NCBI GenBank assembly: GCA_034509495.1
Contig: CM067504.1
Location: forward strand, 1,937,234 to 2,001,233
DNA length: 64,000 nt
Direction of reading: 5' to 3'
Origin: Acestrorhynchus altus
Taxonomy: Eukaryota > Chordata > Actinopteri > Characiformes > Acestrorhynchidae
The translations under genes and the position numbers were made by a program. Under the pieces are notes generated by a model. That model had not been told where the DNA came from and did not search any database. It saw only the letters and a list, made by a program, of their open reading frames with translations. Within the stretch, counting starts at the first letter, position 1. Every line of letters starts with the position of its first letter. Below are positions 33,987 to 45,100 of this stretch, piece by piece.

Positions 33987-36572
33987 CACATACTTTGCGT
34001 TTGACAGCCTCAAGTCTTTTTGAGTTTGATGCTACAAGCTCGGCACCTGTTTTGTCTCCCATTCTTCTTTGCAGAACCTCTCAAGCTACATCAATTGGTG
34101 CGCAGACATTTTTAGATGTTCAGTCAGGTTCATGTCTGGGCTCTGGCTGGGTCACTCTGGGTCACAGAGTTGTACCGAAGCCACTCCTTTGTTGTCTTGG
34201 CTGTGTTTTTAGGGACGTTGTCCTGTTGGAAGATAAACCTTCATCCCAGTCTGAGGTCCAGAGTGCTCTGGAGAAGGTTATCATCAAGGATGTCTCTAAC
34301 CATCACTGCAGTCATCTTTCTCTTGACCCTGATTCGTGTCCCAGTTCCTGCTGCAGATAAACATCCTCACAGCATGATGCTGCCACCACCATGCTTCACT
34401 GTAGGAATGGTATTGGCTGGGTGATGAGCAGGGTCTGGTTTCCTCCAGACATGATATTTGGCTTTCAGTCCAAACCTTTTGTTTCTCATGGTCTGAGAGA
34501 CCTTTAGGTGCCAAACTCAAGACAGGCTGTCATGTGGCTTTTACTGAGGAGCGACGTGCATCTGGCCACTCTCATACAGGCCTGGTTGTCTGTCTGGAAG
34601 GTTCTCCTCTCTCCACAGAGCAATGTTGGAGCTCTGACAGAGTGACCATTGTGTTCTTGGTCACCTCCCTGTCTATGGCCCTCCTACCATGATCACTCAG
34701 TTTGGCCGGGCAGCTCTGTGAAGAGTCCTGGTGGTTCCAAACTTCTTCCATTAACAGATGATGGACCCACTGTGCTCATTGAGATCTTCAATGCAGCAGA
34801 AATGTCTCTGTACCTTCTCCAGATCTGTGTCTCGATGCAGTCCTTTCTTGGAGGTCTACAGACCTACAGAGACCTTATATAAACAGGTGTGTCTTTCCAA
34901 ATCATGTCCAATCAACAGAATTGACCACAGGTGTCCAAACAAGCTGTAGAAACATCTGAAGGATGATCAGTGGAAACAAGATGCACCTGAGCTCAATTCT
35001 GAGTGTCACGGCAAAGGCTGTGAAAACTTATGTACCTTATATTTTTATTTTATTTTTAATAAATGTGCAAAAATATCAAACTTTTCTCATCTTCAATAAC
35101 TTCATTCTTGCATAAAGAAACAAATTAAATGAAAAATAAATAATAATAAAATAAATTAAATAAATAAAATTAAAGTTCAATTTTAATCAAAACATGGTCA
35201 AATTCATACACATTGGAGTGGACAGGAATCTACTGAAATGAACATCTGTCTTCTATAAACAACTGTGTGTGGACACCCCTTCTAATGAATGCATTTGGTT
35301 ACATTAAGTTGCACTTATTGCTGACACAGATGTGCAAATGCACACACAGCTTGTTTAGTCCCTATAGAGAAGTGCTGCCAATAGGACTCTCTGGAGCAGA
35401 TAAACAAACATGACTCTATTGGCACCGTGTCTAATACCAGGCGTGAGGTAGAGGGGTATAAACCCCCCAGCATTGAGCTGTGGAGCTGTGAAAATGTCTT
35501 CCTGGACAATAGAGACAGTTCCTCCAACAAAAGCAGGATGAACTCTTTAATGCCGTTGATCTCAGAAGAAACAATGAATGAGCAGGTGTCCCAAAACTTT
35601 TGGACACAGCAGAGTGTGCGTACCTCTCTGTAGTGTCGTCTGGTTAACAGGCAGATTGCGCTGTTGGCACTGCTTCACAGAGTCCAGATATTCTCCCAGA
35701 CTCTGTCTCCTGAAGTGCTCCACAGCCCTGCCTGTGGGACCCCTCAGAGTGGATGGATGTAAGTGGGCCTCACTAGCTGTCTTGACCGTTTGCTGATTGG
35801 CCAGAACCTCTTCACTTTGCAGAACTTCCGGCAGCAGCTCCTACATCGGGGATTAAAAAGCAAAGGTGAGCTTCTTAAACTTAAAGTTACAGCGTGAGTG
35901 CTTTCACTGTTTCACTGTCAAACAAATAGTTGCACTCAGAAGGACGTGTGGGTCTGCAGTTCTGTTCTGAAGGAAGATGAAGGTGATCAGGATTAATAAC
36001 TGATGATAACTGTATCTGATCTGATCAATATTTATTGATCTACTCATACAGAAGTGGTGTCTCTCAGTACGGCGTCGGGTTTAACGCAACACGCCAGACG
36101 TCTCTGCATGGAGGTGTAGAGGTTCCTAATGGTGTCCTGTGATGATCCATCCCATGCAGCTTGAGTGCTCACTGTGTGTGGACAGGTTTAATGCAGCTCA
36201 GTGGGAAGATGATTGAAAACGGCTGCAGGGTAGGGGTGACTCTAGGACCAGGGTTGATAAACCCTACTTTAACTTAAGCGCCCCCTACAGTTGAAATGAA
36301 ACCCACTGGCTGGGAGAGGGCACCTTAACCGTGGCAGGGCTGGCTGGGGTTCTCCTTCTGGAGTTCCGTCGGTCCAGGACCAGGTTCTCCAGATCAGTGA
36401 GGGTGGGCTTTCTCTGTAGCCACCCATCCAGGTGTTGCAGATGTTCCAGCGTCCAGCGCTGCGCCCGCCGCTGTCTGATCCAGGCGTCCAGCTCCGCGCC
36501 CCCCGCCCCGTCGTAGCTCGGTACCGGTCCGGTCCGGTCCTGCAGGTGGACGAGGACAGACACCTGCGGCAT
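32723..36572 (-). CDS. Uncharacterised five-exon protein with microsatellite in last exon
   Basis: Coding exons (5' to 3'): 36324-36572, 35624-35840, 33632-33806, 33276-33415, and a last exon starting at 33033 or 32948. The first four join in frame (phases 0,1,2,1). With the acceptor at 33033 (good pyrimidine tract ending CACCCTGTAG) the last exon reads through a (TG)n run as repeated Cys-Val, then RRKRRPLTW and YLPMRSNRPENVLFQPIKH, ending in KSYSL: 363 aa. With the acceptor at 32948 the frame shifts and stops after GGRGDL: 266 aa. Residues 1-83 include ELDAWIRQRR and WTLEHLQHLDGWL helices; exon 3 is charged (QQDGRKEENDKEEGK). No known domain, signal peptide or membrane segment was recognised, and I assign no function. 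A single-exon gene prediction error is unlikely given the phase fit, but the tail is uncertain. Confidence 0.6.
32965..33030. repeat. (CA)n microsatellite, possibly coding
   Basis: A CA run of about 32 units (TG on the coding strand). It either belongs to the last exon of the uncharacterised gene or ends about 17 bases before its acceptor. Confidence 0.95.
33917..33984. repeat. (TATC)n microsatellite
   Basis: About 17 perfect four-base units, in an intron of the uncharacterised gene, directly next to the Tc1 element that follows. Confidence 0.95.
34000..35085 (-). mobile_element. Nearly full-length Tc1-like transposon (family B)
   Basis: The minus strand carries a broken transposase; the + strand shows its complement, such as GCATGATGCTGCCACCACCA (complement of the GGGSIM motif) near 34373. 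The N-terminal side lies at the right. An AT-rich end with AATAAATGTGCAAAAATATC lies at about 35058-35077. Stops and frameshifts make it inactive. It occupies the intron between exons 2 and 3 of the uncharacterised gene. Confidence 0.85.
35262..35614. mobile_element. MITE (family I, copy 1)
   Basis: It is delimited by GTGTGGACACCCCTTCTAAT and GTGTCCCAAAACTTTTGGAC. The interior (GGTATAAACCCCCCAGCATT, GAGCTGTGGAGC) is shared in inverse orientation with 41278-41645. Confidence 0.75.
35924..36166 (-). mobile_element. Family A Tc1 3' fragment, copy 6
   Basis: It starts with the terminal motif ATAGTTGCACTCAGAAGGAC and includes the complement of the last transposase codons, then stops abruptly at 36166 in unique DNA. 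Confidence 0.8.
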
Positions 36573-37080
36573 CGGGGACTCCGGGACTCCTGCGCCTCCA
36601 GCGACAGCAGTTTAGGTGTCTCCATGGCAACCAGGACAAACAAAGACTTCCAAAAAGATACTTGTAACAAACAGAGAATCCAGATCCTGAAAGTCCGCTC
36701 CAGGGTTTGGCTCCGGCTCAGCCAATCACAGCGCAGCTCCGGCAGCCGCAGCCAATCCCTGGAGCGGATTTTCCGGACCTGTATTCTGGGCCGCCATGTT
36801 GGAGCGGTCAACAAAGGAGTTTCCCAATGAAACCAGACGTCTCAGCTGATCTCCACCAGCTCTGTTTCAGTGATGATAGAAGAATGAAACGAATAAAGAA
36901 GGTTATTAAATATTTTCCACCACTCCTTACTGAACCAGTCAGCTCATTAACGGGTGGTGTACGGTACCGGTCAGGAAAATATGGTTTATACATTTGAGCA
37001 GAACATTATATACCTAACATTACAGAAGCCCATTAACAAAATCCACTACCTGTTTTTATCACTGTGAAACGAATTCCTCA
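36573..37080. other. Upstream region of the uncharacterised gene
   Basis: A GC-richer segment to about 36830 (CCGGTCCGGTCC just inside exon 1, CCGCAGCCAATC upstream) fits a CpG-type promoter with a CCAAT motif near 36752. Nothing else is visible. Confidence 0.4.
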
Positions 37081-37556
37081 TATCATTATTTTGAGATACT
37101 AAGTCATTATTTTGAGATACTAAACCACTATTTTGAGATACTAAATCACTATTTTGAGATACTAAATCATTATTTTGAGATACTAATTCATTATTTTGAG
37201 ATACTAAATTGTTATTTTGAGATACTAAACCACTATTTTGAGATACTAAATCTGGGGTTTTGAGATTCTAAACCACTATTTTGAGATACTAAACCACTAT
37301 TTTGAGATACTAAATTGTTATTTTGAGATACTAAACCACTATTTTGAGATACTAAATCATTATTTTGAGATATTAAACCACTATTTTGAGATACTAAATT
37401 GTTATTTTGAGATATTAAACCACTATTTTGAGATACTAAATCGTTATTTTGAGATACCATCCATCCATCCATCCATCCATCCATCCATCATTTTGAGATA
37501 CTAAGTTGTCATTGTGAGATACTATCATTTTGAGACACTAAACCACTATTGAGATA
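37081..37556. repeat. 21-bp minisatellite with an embedded (CATC)n run
   Basis: The unit TTTTGAGATACTAAACCACT plus A repeats about 20 times with TCATTA and TTGTTA variants. A perfect CATC run interrupts it at about 37458-37489. Confidence 0.95.
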
Positions 37557-38280
37557 CTAAATTATTTTTTAATTTCATTTGTATCTCAAAACAATAACTT
37601 CACATCCATCAGTGTATGAAGCATGTCAGATCCTGCTGGACATGAAAATGCAATACAACCCCAAAACGCAGAGAAAAGGATGAAGTCGACTCTTATTTGC
37701 CAGCATCTTTTTAAAGAATAAGAATAATCTCCTGTTTTTATCTTGTTAAATTCAACTGTTTAACCCCATCATTAGAGGCTGACCTTCTGATGTTCTGAAC
37801 ACGGGAGGGAGAGAATACCTCAGAAGACATCCAAACACCATGAGAAAAAACCACAGAGCTTTAATCTCACTCTACTCCCGATATGTAGTTCATTATTCTA
37901 TAGTTCATTTAATAAAGTGACCTGAAACAGACCCACATATGTGTGGACAGAGCCTGAAATTTCTGTACTGATAATAAAGTCCATGATTAGATCATAAATA
38001 ATAAATCATGTTGATTTAGTGATTATTAGTGATCAAATGAGATCATTTAGTGTTTTGACTTTCACCTTGACCTTGGTCTTCACTATGAAGTGCTTTTCCA
38101 GTAGTGAGCTGGTCATTATTAATCTGCCATAGCTTCAGGTAGAAGAAGGAGAAGGAACGTTTGCTGTCACAGCTGATTTAGTGATGTACTTGTATGAGTA
38201 AAGAGCGAACAGCCCGTGTCTGCAGTTCGTAGCTCATATTTCATTTGATCTTAACAGAGGAACACGTGTGGAACATTCAC
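37557..38280. other. Intergenic stretch downstream of uroc1, nothing recognised
   Basis: No exon or repeat family was identified. It separates the 3' end of uroc1 from the minisatellite. Confidence 0.5.
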
Positions 38281-38283
38281 GGC

Positions 38284-38404
38284 TTTATTGAAGATGGTTT
38301 CATCCTGTAAATCCTCTCAAAATCTGCTGATGTGACCCGATTAATGCTTTACTTGATTGTGATACTTGGAAGTGTGATGAAGTGAGAAATGTGCATGGTT
38401 TATT
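38284..38404 (-). promoter_or_regulatory. Two polyadenylation signals at the uroc1 3' end
   Basis: AATAAA (minus strand) occurs at 38284-38289, about 110 bases past the stop, and again at 38399-38404, where it overlaps the TAA stop codon itself. The distal one is the more likely site. Confidence 0.55.
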
Positions 38405-41400
38405 GCAGTGCTTTGTATAGTATACGTTCATCCTGAACATGGTAAGGCATTGTAACCCGAAGCTGTGTCTGATCCTCCATGGTCAGCTGGATGGTCTCGT
38501 AGGCGTTTGAGTTTCCTGACCAACATCTTCGAGCCACCTGCAGGAACAAGAACCAGTGTTCATAGTGTGGCAGGAGTGGCATTCTGATCTGAGATCAGAT
38601 CAGTTCTGACACAGTTAATGTCTGTTTGTACCTTATTTATACACTCAATGACAAAAAAATAGCTGCACCCAGAAGCAATCAACTAATTGCAATTCACAAC
38701 TGCAATGATGCAGGTCATCTTCAGCGACGAGTCACACTTTTGTTTCAGTGTAAAGCACCAATCAAAATCAGTAGTTTCTGGTCACTCATCACCCATCCAG
38801 AAAGTCTGCTGTGATGGCGGATCACCTTCGGTCTTCATTACAGACACTTTAACAGACCAACGTTACGTTAATGAGGTTCTGCAACGAGTGGTTCTACCTT
38901 TTCTGAACACACACTCCGGTGCTCTATTCCAACAGGACAACGCTCGTCCTCACACTGCTGCAGTCTCAAGATCTCGCCTTGAAGACACAGATACTACGTG
39001 TCTGTACTGATACTCATCTCCAGACCTGTTCCTGATTGAAAATGTGTGGATGCTATTGGACGCTCTATCAACACTCCACCCCTACCACACCATCTGCAGA
39101 ACTGAGTGAGAACATTCAAGCTGCATGAGATGGATCATCACAGGACACCATTAATGTCTATGTGTATGTGTCTGTATTCTGTATGTGATGATCAATAAAT
39201 AATTGACTTCCTTCTGGGTGCAACTATTTTTGGCAGTGAGTGCATTTCTTGAACCATATACAATGAAATGAGGTCCCTCACTCACCCCATTAGACACATC
39301 CCAGTTCAGCATCGTTCTGGCTCTATTCCCAGCCTCCTCGGAGCCATCCAGAACCAATCCGAAGCCTCCGTTCATCACCTCTCCCCTGAATTAAAAATAA
39401 TCACCGCAGAGTTATTAACCAGTCCCTAGATATCAACACAGACCCAATTAATTTAATAACTCCTGGACACAGTTCCTGGACTGTATCTGACCTTTCTATA
39501 GAGCTTCCACGTTCTGAATGTTGGGTAGTACAGGACCAGACTTCATCTCTGTCTGGGAAACCCATCCAATATGTCTAAAAGTATATGTGCCACCACTGCA
39601 GACACAGGCATGTGTGATGTCAAACAGTGGCATACTGCACTTCAGACATATATCCATGGATATATTCTTGGGTGTGATGAAGCTCCATGTAATACCTTTG
39701 GTAAAAGAACTTGGAGTGATGTTTGTGATGCAGAACTTATCATCCAACATCTGTTTCAGACCTTGCTAATACTCTTGTGGCTGAATGCAATCAATTCCTC
39801 ACAGCAGGGTTCCAAGATCTAATCCTTCACAGAAGATTAGAGACTTTAACTGCAGCAGGTTCCCAATTAATATTCTTGATTTACACAGATGTATGAGCAG
39901 GCATCTACAAACCTTTGGACATACAGTGAAGACATCTGATCTTCATTGTATCTACACTGAGAGATGGAGGTGAAATAACAAAACACGGACAACTGAAGAA
40001 ATGACTTTACACATTAATAAACATCATTAACAGAAATGTCATTTCTAGTGAGGATAAAGTTCAGACCCCCTCTGTCCTAATAGCTGTATCTCCTCCTTTG
40101 TCTGAAATGATGTCAGTGAGATGTTTCTAGAACCATCTACCGTCTCTGACATCGACTGGAAGAACGATGTTCCCACTCCTCCATGCGGAATTCTTTCAGG
40201 TCTGTGATGTTTCAGTGTCAGTCTTTGTACAGACGCTCTTACGTTCTCCTCAAACCCCCTCTGATACCATAAAGATCTCACAGTGGTTTCTATGATGGAG
40301 AGATCTCCACACCCTGCTGCAGCAGAGCAGGTCCAAACCATCACACTTCCACCACCATGTTCACAGCTGCTATGAGCTTCTTGTGCTCAAATGCTGTGTT
40401 TGGTTTGTGTTAAACATGTCTTCTGTTATTGTGTCCAAATAATTCAGCATTGATTTCATTTGTCCAAAGCACTTTCTTCCAGACATCCTGCTCTTTGTCT
40501 AGATGTTCTCTGGAGAACTTAAACACCTTCCAAAAAATCTTGTTTGGTCTCTTACTGATGGTAGAATCTGTGGCGAGAGCAACCTGTTGGTCCATGATCA
40601 TTTAAGGATTGTTGGAGCTTCTTTAATGCATCTTATGAAATCTTTCTACTCTTGGGCTGAACTTGCTTGGATGGTCTGATCTGACCATGTGGGCAAATGA
40701 TGTTCCGGACAGTGGAACAGCTGATTTCTCATTGTTTTTAAATCCCCTTCCAGAGTCATCTCCATCTACAACTTTCTGAAGTCCTCTGCAACAATGGTCT
40801 AATCATTTGCAGCTGATATGCTGCACCTGATTCTAATTTTAGGCATTTTACGTAGTAATGTGGGGGTGTGTTTTTGTTCACAAGAAAATTAAATCTCCTA
40901 ATGAAGAAGATTAGAGTCTGACTGTCCTTTACCATCCAACACCACCTCCGTTATGCAAAGCCACCCATGTGGCACCACGGAACGCATCACCAATTACGTT
41001 CTGCACAGCCATGTCTAAAACACACAGAGAGAAACACATTTAGAACTGATAACATTAATGAAATTGAGTGTGTGTGTGTGTGTGTGAGACCATGAGTACC
41101 TGCACAGAATGCTGACCCATCGTAAACGTTGGACGTCTCTCTAAATGGACTGTCTGTGCCACTGACATCATGATGATCTCTGCTGATCACCACAGGTGCC
41201 TAGAGAAGAGGAGAGAGAGAGAGAATCACGAGTGAGCGAGACCGTACGAGAAATTTCACTTCCGTTAAATTTACACCGTGTGGACAAAAGTATTGGGACA
41301 CCTGCTATTTCAATGGTTTTCTGGAATCAAGGGTATTTAGAAGAGTTTATCCTGCGTTTGATGGAGCAACTGTCTCTACTGTCCAGGGTAGGTTCTCCCA

Positions 41401-42066
41401 GATGTTGGAAGATTGTTTTGAGCATTTGAGATTTGAGCTCCATCGTTCCAGAGAACACAGTTCTACTGCTCCACAGCTCAATGCTGGGGGCTTTATACCC
41501 CTCTAGACCACGCCTGGCATTAGACATGATGCCAAGAGGTTCATGTTCGTTCATCTGCTCCAGAGAGTCCTATTCTATTGGAAGTAGTTCAGCTTAGAGT
41601 AGCTGAATACATTCTTTGGAAGAGGTGTCCACAAACCTTTGGATATCATACCGATATTATCATGCATTAAGATGTAAAATGGAGCTTTACTGTAAGTCTG
41701 CCATCTGCGACGGCTTTGTTTATGGCCAAGGCGATGGACACTCTCCCCCTCTGGTCTGAGTAGAGAATACGGGCCTGAGAGCCCACCACCTGTACAAAGA
41801 GAACCATGATCATTATCAACCACTTCAACATCCATTAGAGGTCAGGTCACCCATGGTAACGGACAGCACCATGTTGTGTTTTCCAGCTTCTTGGATCCAG
41901 CGGATGTTGTCATTATACTGCTGACGAACTCGCTCAGATACAGAGGAGCTGATCTCTTCAAGCACAGCGGTGGCAATGTCATCGGTCTTCGCCAGGTCAG
42001 TGGGGTCACCTGATGTACACACCCAGCGGAATGGTCCGAAACCCAGAGAGAAGATATCTCTGAATG

Positions 42067-42105
<39 letters not shown>

Positions 42106-45100
42106 AGTATCATTGTAACTATACTATATAAAAGAACAAACATCTTTTGTAACGTAATTATTAGAAATTAAATTTTCTTGTGAAGAAAAAGGACACGCCC
42201 ACATTTATTCCTACTTAAATCAGAATCAGGTTCAGAACATCGGGGGCAAATCATCAGACCATCGTTAGAGAGAACTTTGGAGGAGCCTGTTTAATTTAAA
42301 CCTCAGACATTGGTTTGGTTTGCTCCTGATTGTTGAAGTGAGTGGGATCACCATGGTCTCCAAAGAGCTCTCTGAGGCCTTCAGAAAGAAGGTTGTAGAT
42401 GCTGATGAGTCTGTGAATGGATTGATAAAGATCTCAGAACAGTTAGAAATCAGCCGTTCCACTGTCCGGAACATCGTTTACAAGTGGAGAACATTTAGAA
42501 CAACTGACCAGAGCAGACCGTCCGAACAAGTTCAGCCAAAGAGCAGAACCACAAGATGAGTAAAGAAGATAAATGTTCATCACAGGACCTACAGGTAGCT
42601 CAACCACAGCTGATGTTTAACCACAGGAGTTTAAGGAGTCATAAAACATCAGGACAAGATTAAAGTTCTCCAGAGAACATCTAGACAAAGAGCAGGACTT
42701 CTGGAACAATGTGCTTTGGACAGATGAATCCAAAGCTGAATTATTTGGACACAGTAACAGAAGACATGTTTGACATTGAGCGCAAGGAGCTCATAGCAGC
42801 TGTGAACATGGTGGTGGAAGGGTGATGGTTTGGAGCTGCTTTGCTGCAGCAGGGTGTGGAGATCTCTCCATCATAGAAACCACAATGAGATCTTTATTAT
42901 ATCAGAGGGGGTTTGAGGAGAACGGAAGAACGTCTGTACAAAGACTGACGCTGAAACATCACAGGGCTGAAAGAATTCCGCATGGAGGAGTGGGAACGTC
43001 GTTCTTCCAGTCGATGTAGACGGTAGACGAGGAGTTCCAACCTTTTCCTCACAAGAAAATTGCATTTCTATTAATTATGTTTCATGAATGATGTTTAAAA
43101 GACATTTCTTCAGTGTGTGTTTAGTTACAGCACCTCCATCTCTCAGTGTAGTTACAATGAAGATCAAATATCCAGACGTTTATGTTTGTCCAAAAAGAGA
43201 AAGATGTTCACGGGGTGTCATAACTTTATCACATGACCATATGTATGTGTGACTTAGTGACCAACCCCATTATGTGCTGGACATATGAGGGATATTTAAA
43301 CTCTGTAGCTCCTCCTCCACTCTTCTCCACATCTGCACCTAGTAGAGACAGCGAAAAGGTGTAATCCTTTGTATTAGTGTCTTGACATTGACTTCAGCAT
43401 GACTGTACACGATGTCCATTATGTGGATATTTTAATAAATCAATAAATTCACGACAACACATTATTCCACAATATATATATTTATATAAACACACTTTCA
43501 GTGGCCTAAAAATGTCCGTCCATCCATTTTCTGGGGCCGGGTCGCGGGGCAGCAGTCTAAGCAGGGATGCCCAGACTTCCCTCTCCCCCGACACCTCAGC
43601 CAGCTCCCCAGGAGGGACCCTGAGGCGTTCCCAGGCCAGCCGAGAGACATAGTCCCTCCAGCGTTTCCTGGGTCTACCCCGCGGTCTCCTCCCGGTGGGA
43701 CGTGCCTGGAACACCTCCCCGGGGAGACGCCCAGGGGGCATCCGAAACAGATGCCCGAGCCACCTCAACTGGTTCCTCTCGATGTAGAGGAGCAGCGGCT
43801 CTACTCCGAGCTCCTCCCGGGTAGCCGAGGATCTCACCCTATCTCTAAGGGAGCACCCGGCCAGAGTTTGGTATAAAGGGTCTTAATAGAAGCCAAGGTC
43901 ATTCAAAAACCAGAAGGAATCAACCGACAGGAATGAAACTCGGTGTGTAGCTTTGTCACTGTGAGACATGCGAACGTCAGTCGCACTTGTGATGTAATCT
44001 AGGACGGGTCTGAACCTGACCGACTGTACAGGGTCATCCTGACTCGTGCTGTTGTGCTGGAGCATCCTTAGCAAGTGACGTATTCCTCGGAGAAGAGTTT
44101 GAAAGCAATTCCAGCAGCTGGAATTGACAAAAGGGGGACCGTCCCCCAAACAATCGATATATAGTGTTAAAATGTGTGTTTCGTTAATGTGTAGTTGTGC
44201 TGTGTAAGACTAACACTAAGCACGATGAACTTTTACAGCCTTGTTTGTCACTGATCCACATGTAGAGTCTCTAAACTCTACATTTTGGGAAAACAGGTCA
44301 TTTACATGATTGATTGATAGATTTATAGATTTATAGTGTCTATCTTCTTGTAAACACACACACACACACACAATCCATATTTAAGCTTGAAAGATCAGAA
44401 GCTTAGATGGTAATACTTGCCTGCTCTCTTAGCCTCGAGAAGGAAGGCATTGCCATAATCCCAGAAGTACATTCCTTCCTCAGACAGCTTATTAATGGCT
44501 GCGACGTGCCTGCGAAGGCTGCAGAGAGAAGGTCAGTGGGGTTTACAATTAGCCCTCCAGTCAATTTGGCCCAGGTTACCGCAGGGTCAGTACACACTGT
44601 ACTGTATCTGGTACTGGAGTTAATACAACGGTGCTTGAAAGTGTGGACTTCAGGTCCTTCCACAACATTTCTACTGGATTAAGGTCAGGACTTCGACTGG
44701 GTCATTCCAAACCATTAACTTTATAATCTTTATACATTCTTTAGTAGAACGACTTGCGTGCATGGGGTCGTTGTTGTTCTGCATGATCCACATTCTCTTT
44801 CGGTTCAGCTCAGAGACAGATGTCCTGACACTTCCCTTTAGAATTTGCTGATAAGTTCAGAATTCGGTGTTCCATCAACGATGTCCAGCCCTGGTCCATA
44901 TGCTGCTAAACAGGCTCAATTCCTGATATTACCACCACCACGTTCCTTCGTTTTCTTTTCTTTACGCAGAGATATAGGAAATACTAAAGGGTTCACAAAC
45001 TTTCTAGCACCACTGTACATGATACGGTTTTCTACGGACTGTGTGTGTATGTGCGTTTGTGAGTACCTTTCATGTACAGCACTTTTGAAGAGTTGTGGGT

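Noticed and set aside
36269..36814. A longer minus-strand frame overlapping exon 1 of the uncharacterised gene
   Set aside because: It is a shifted frame of the same GC-rich exon. The frame starting at 36572 splices in phase to exon 2, while this one does not.
37081..37556. Regularly spaced repeats resembling a CRISPR array
   Set aside because: The apparent spacers are near-identical variants of the same 21-bp unit; it is a tandem array with no cas genes.
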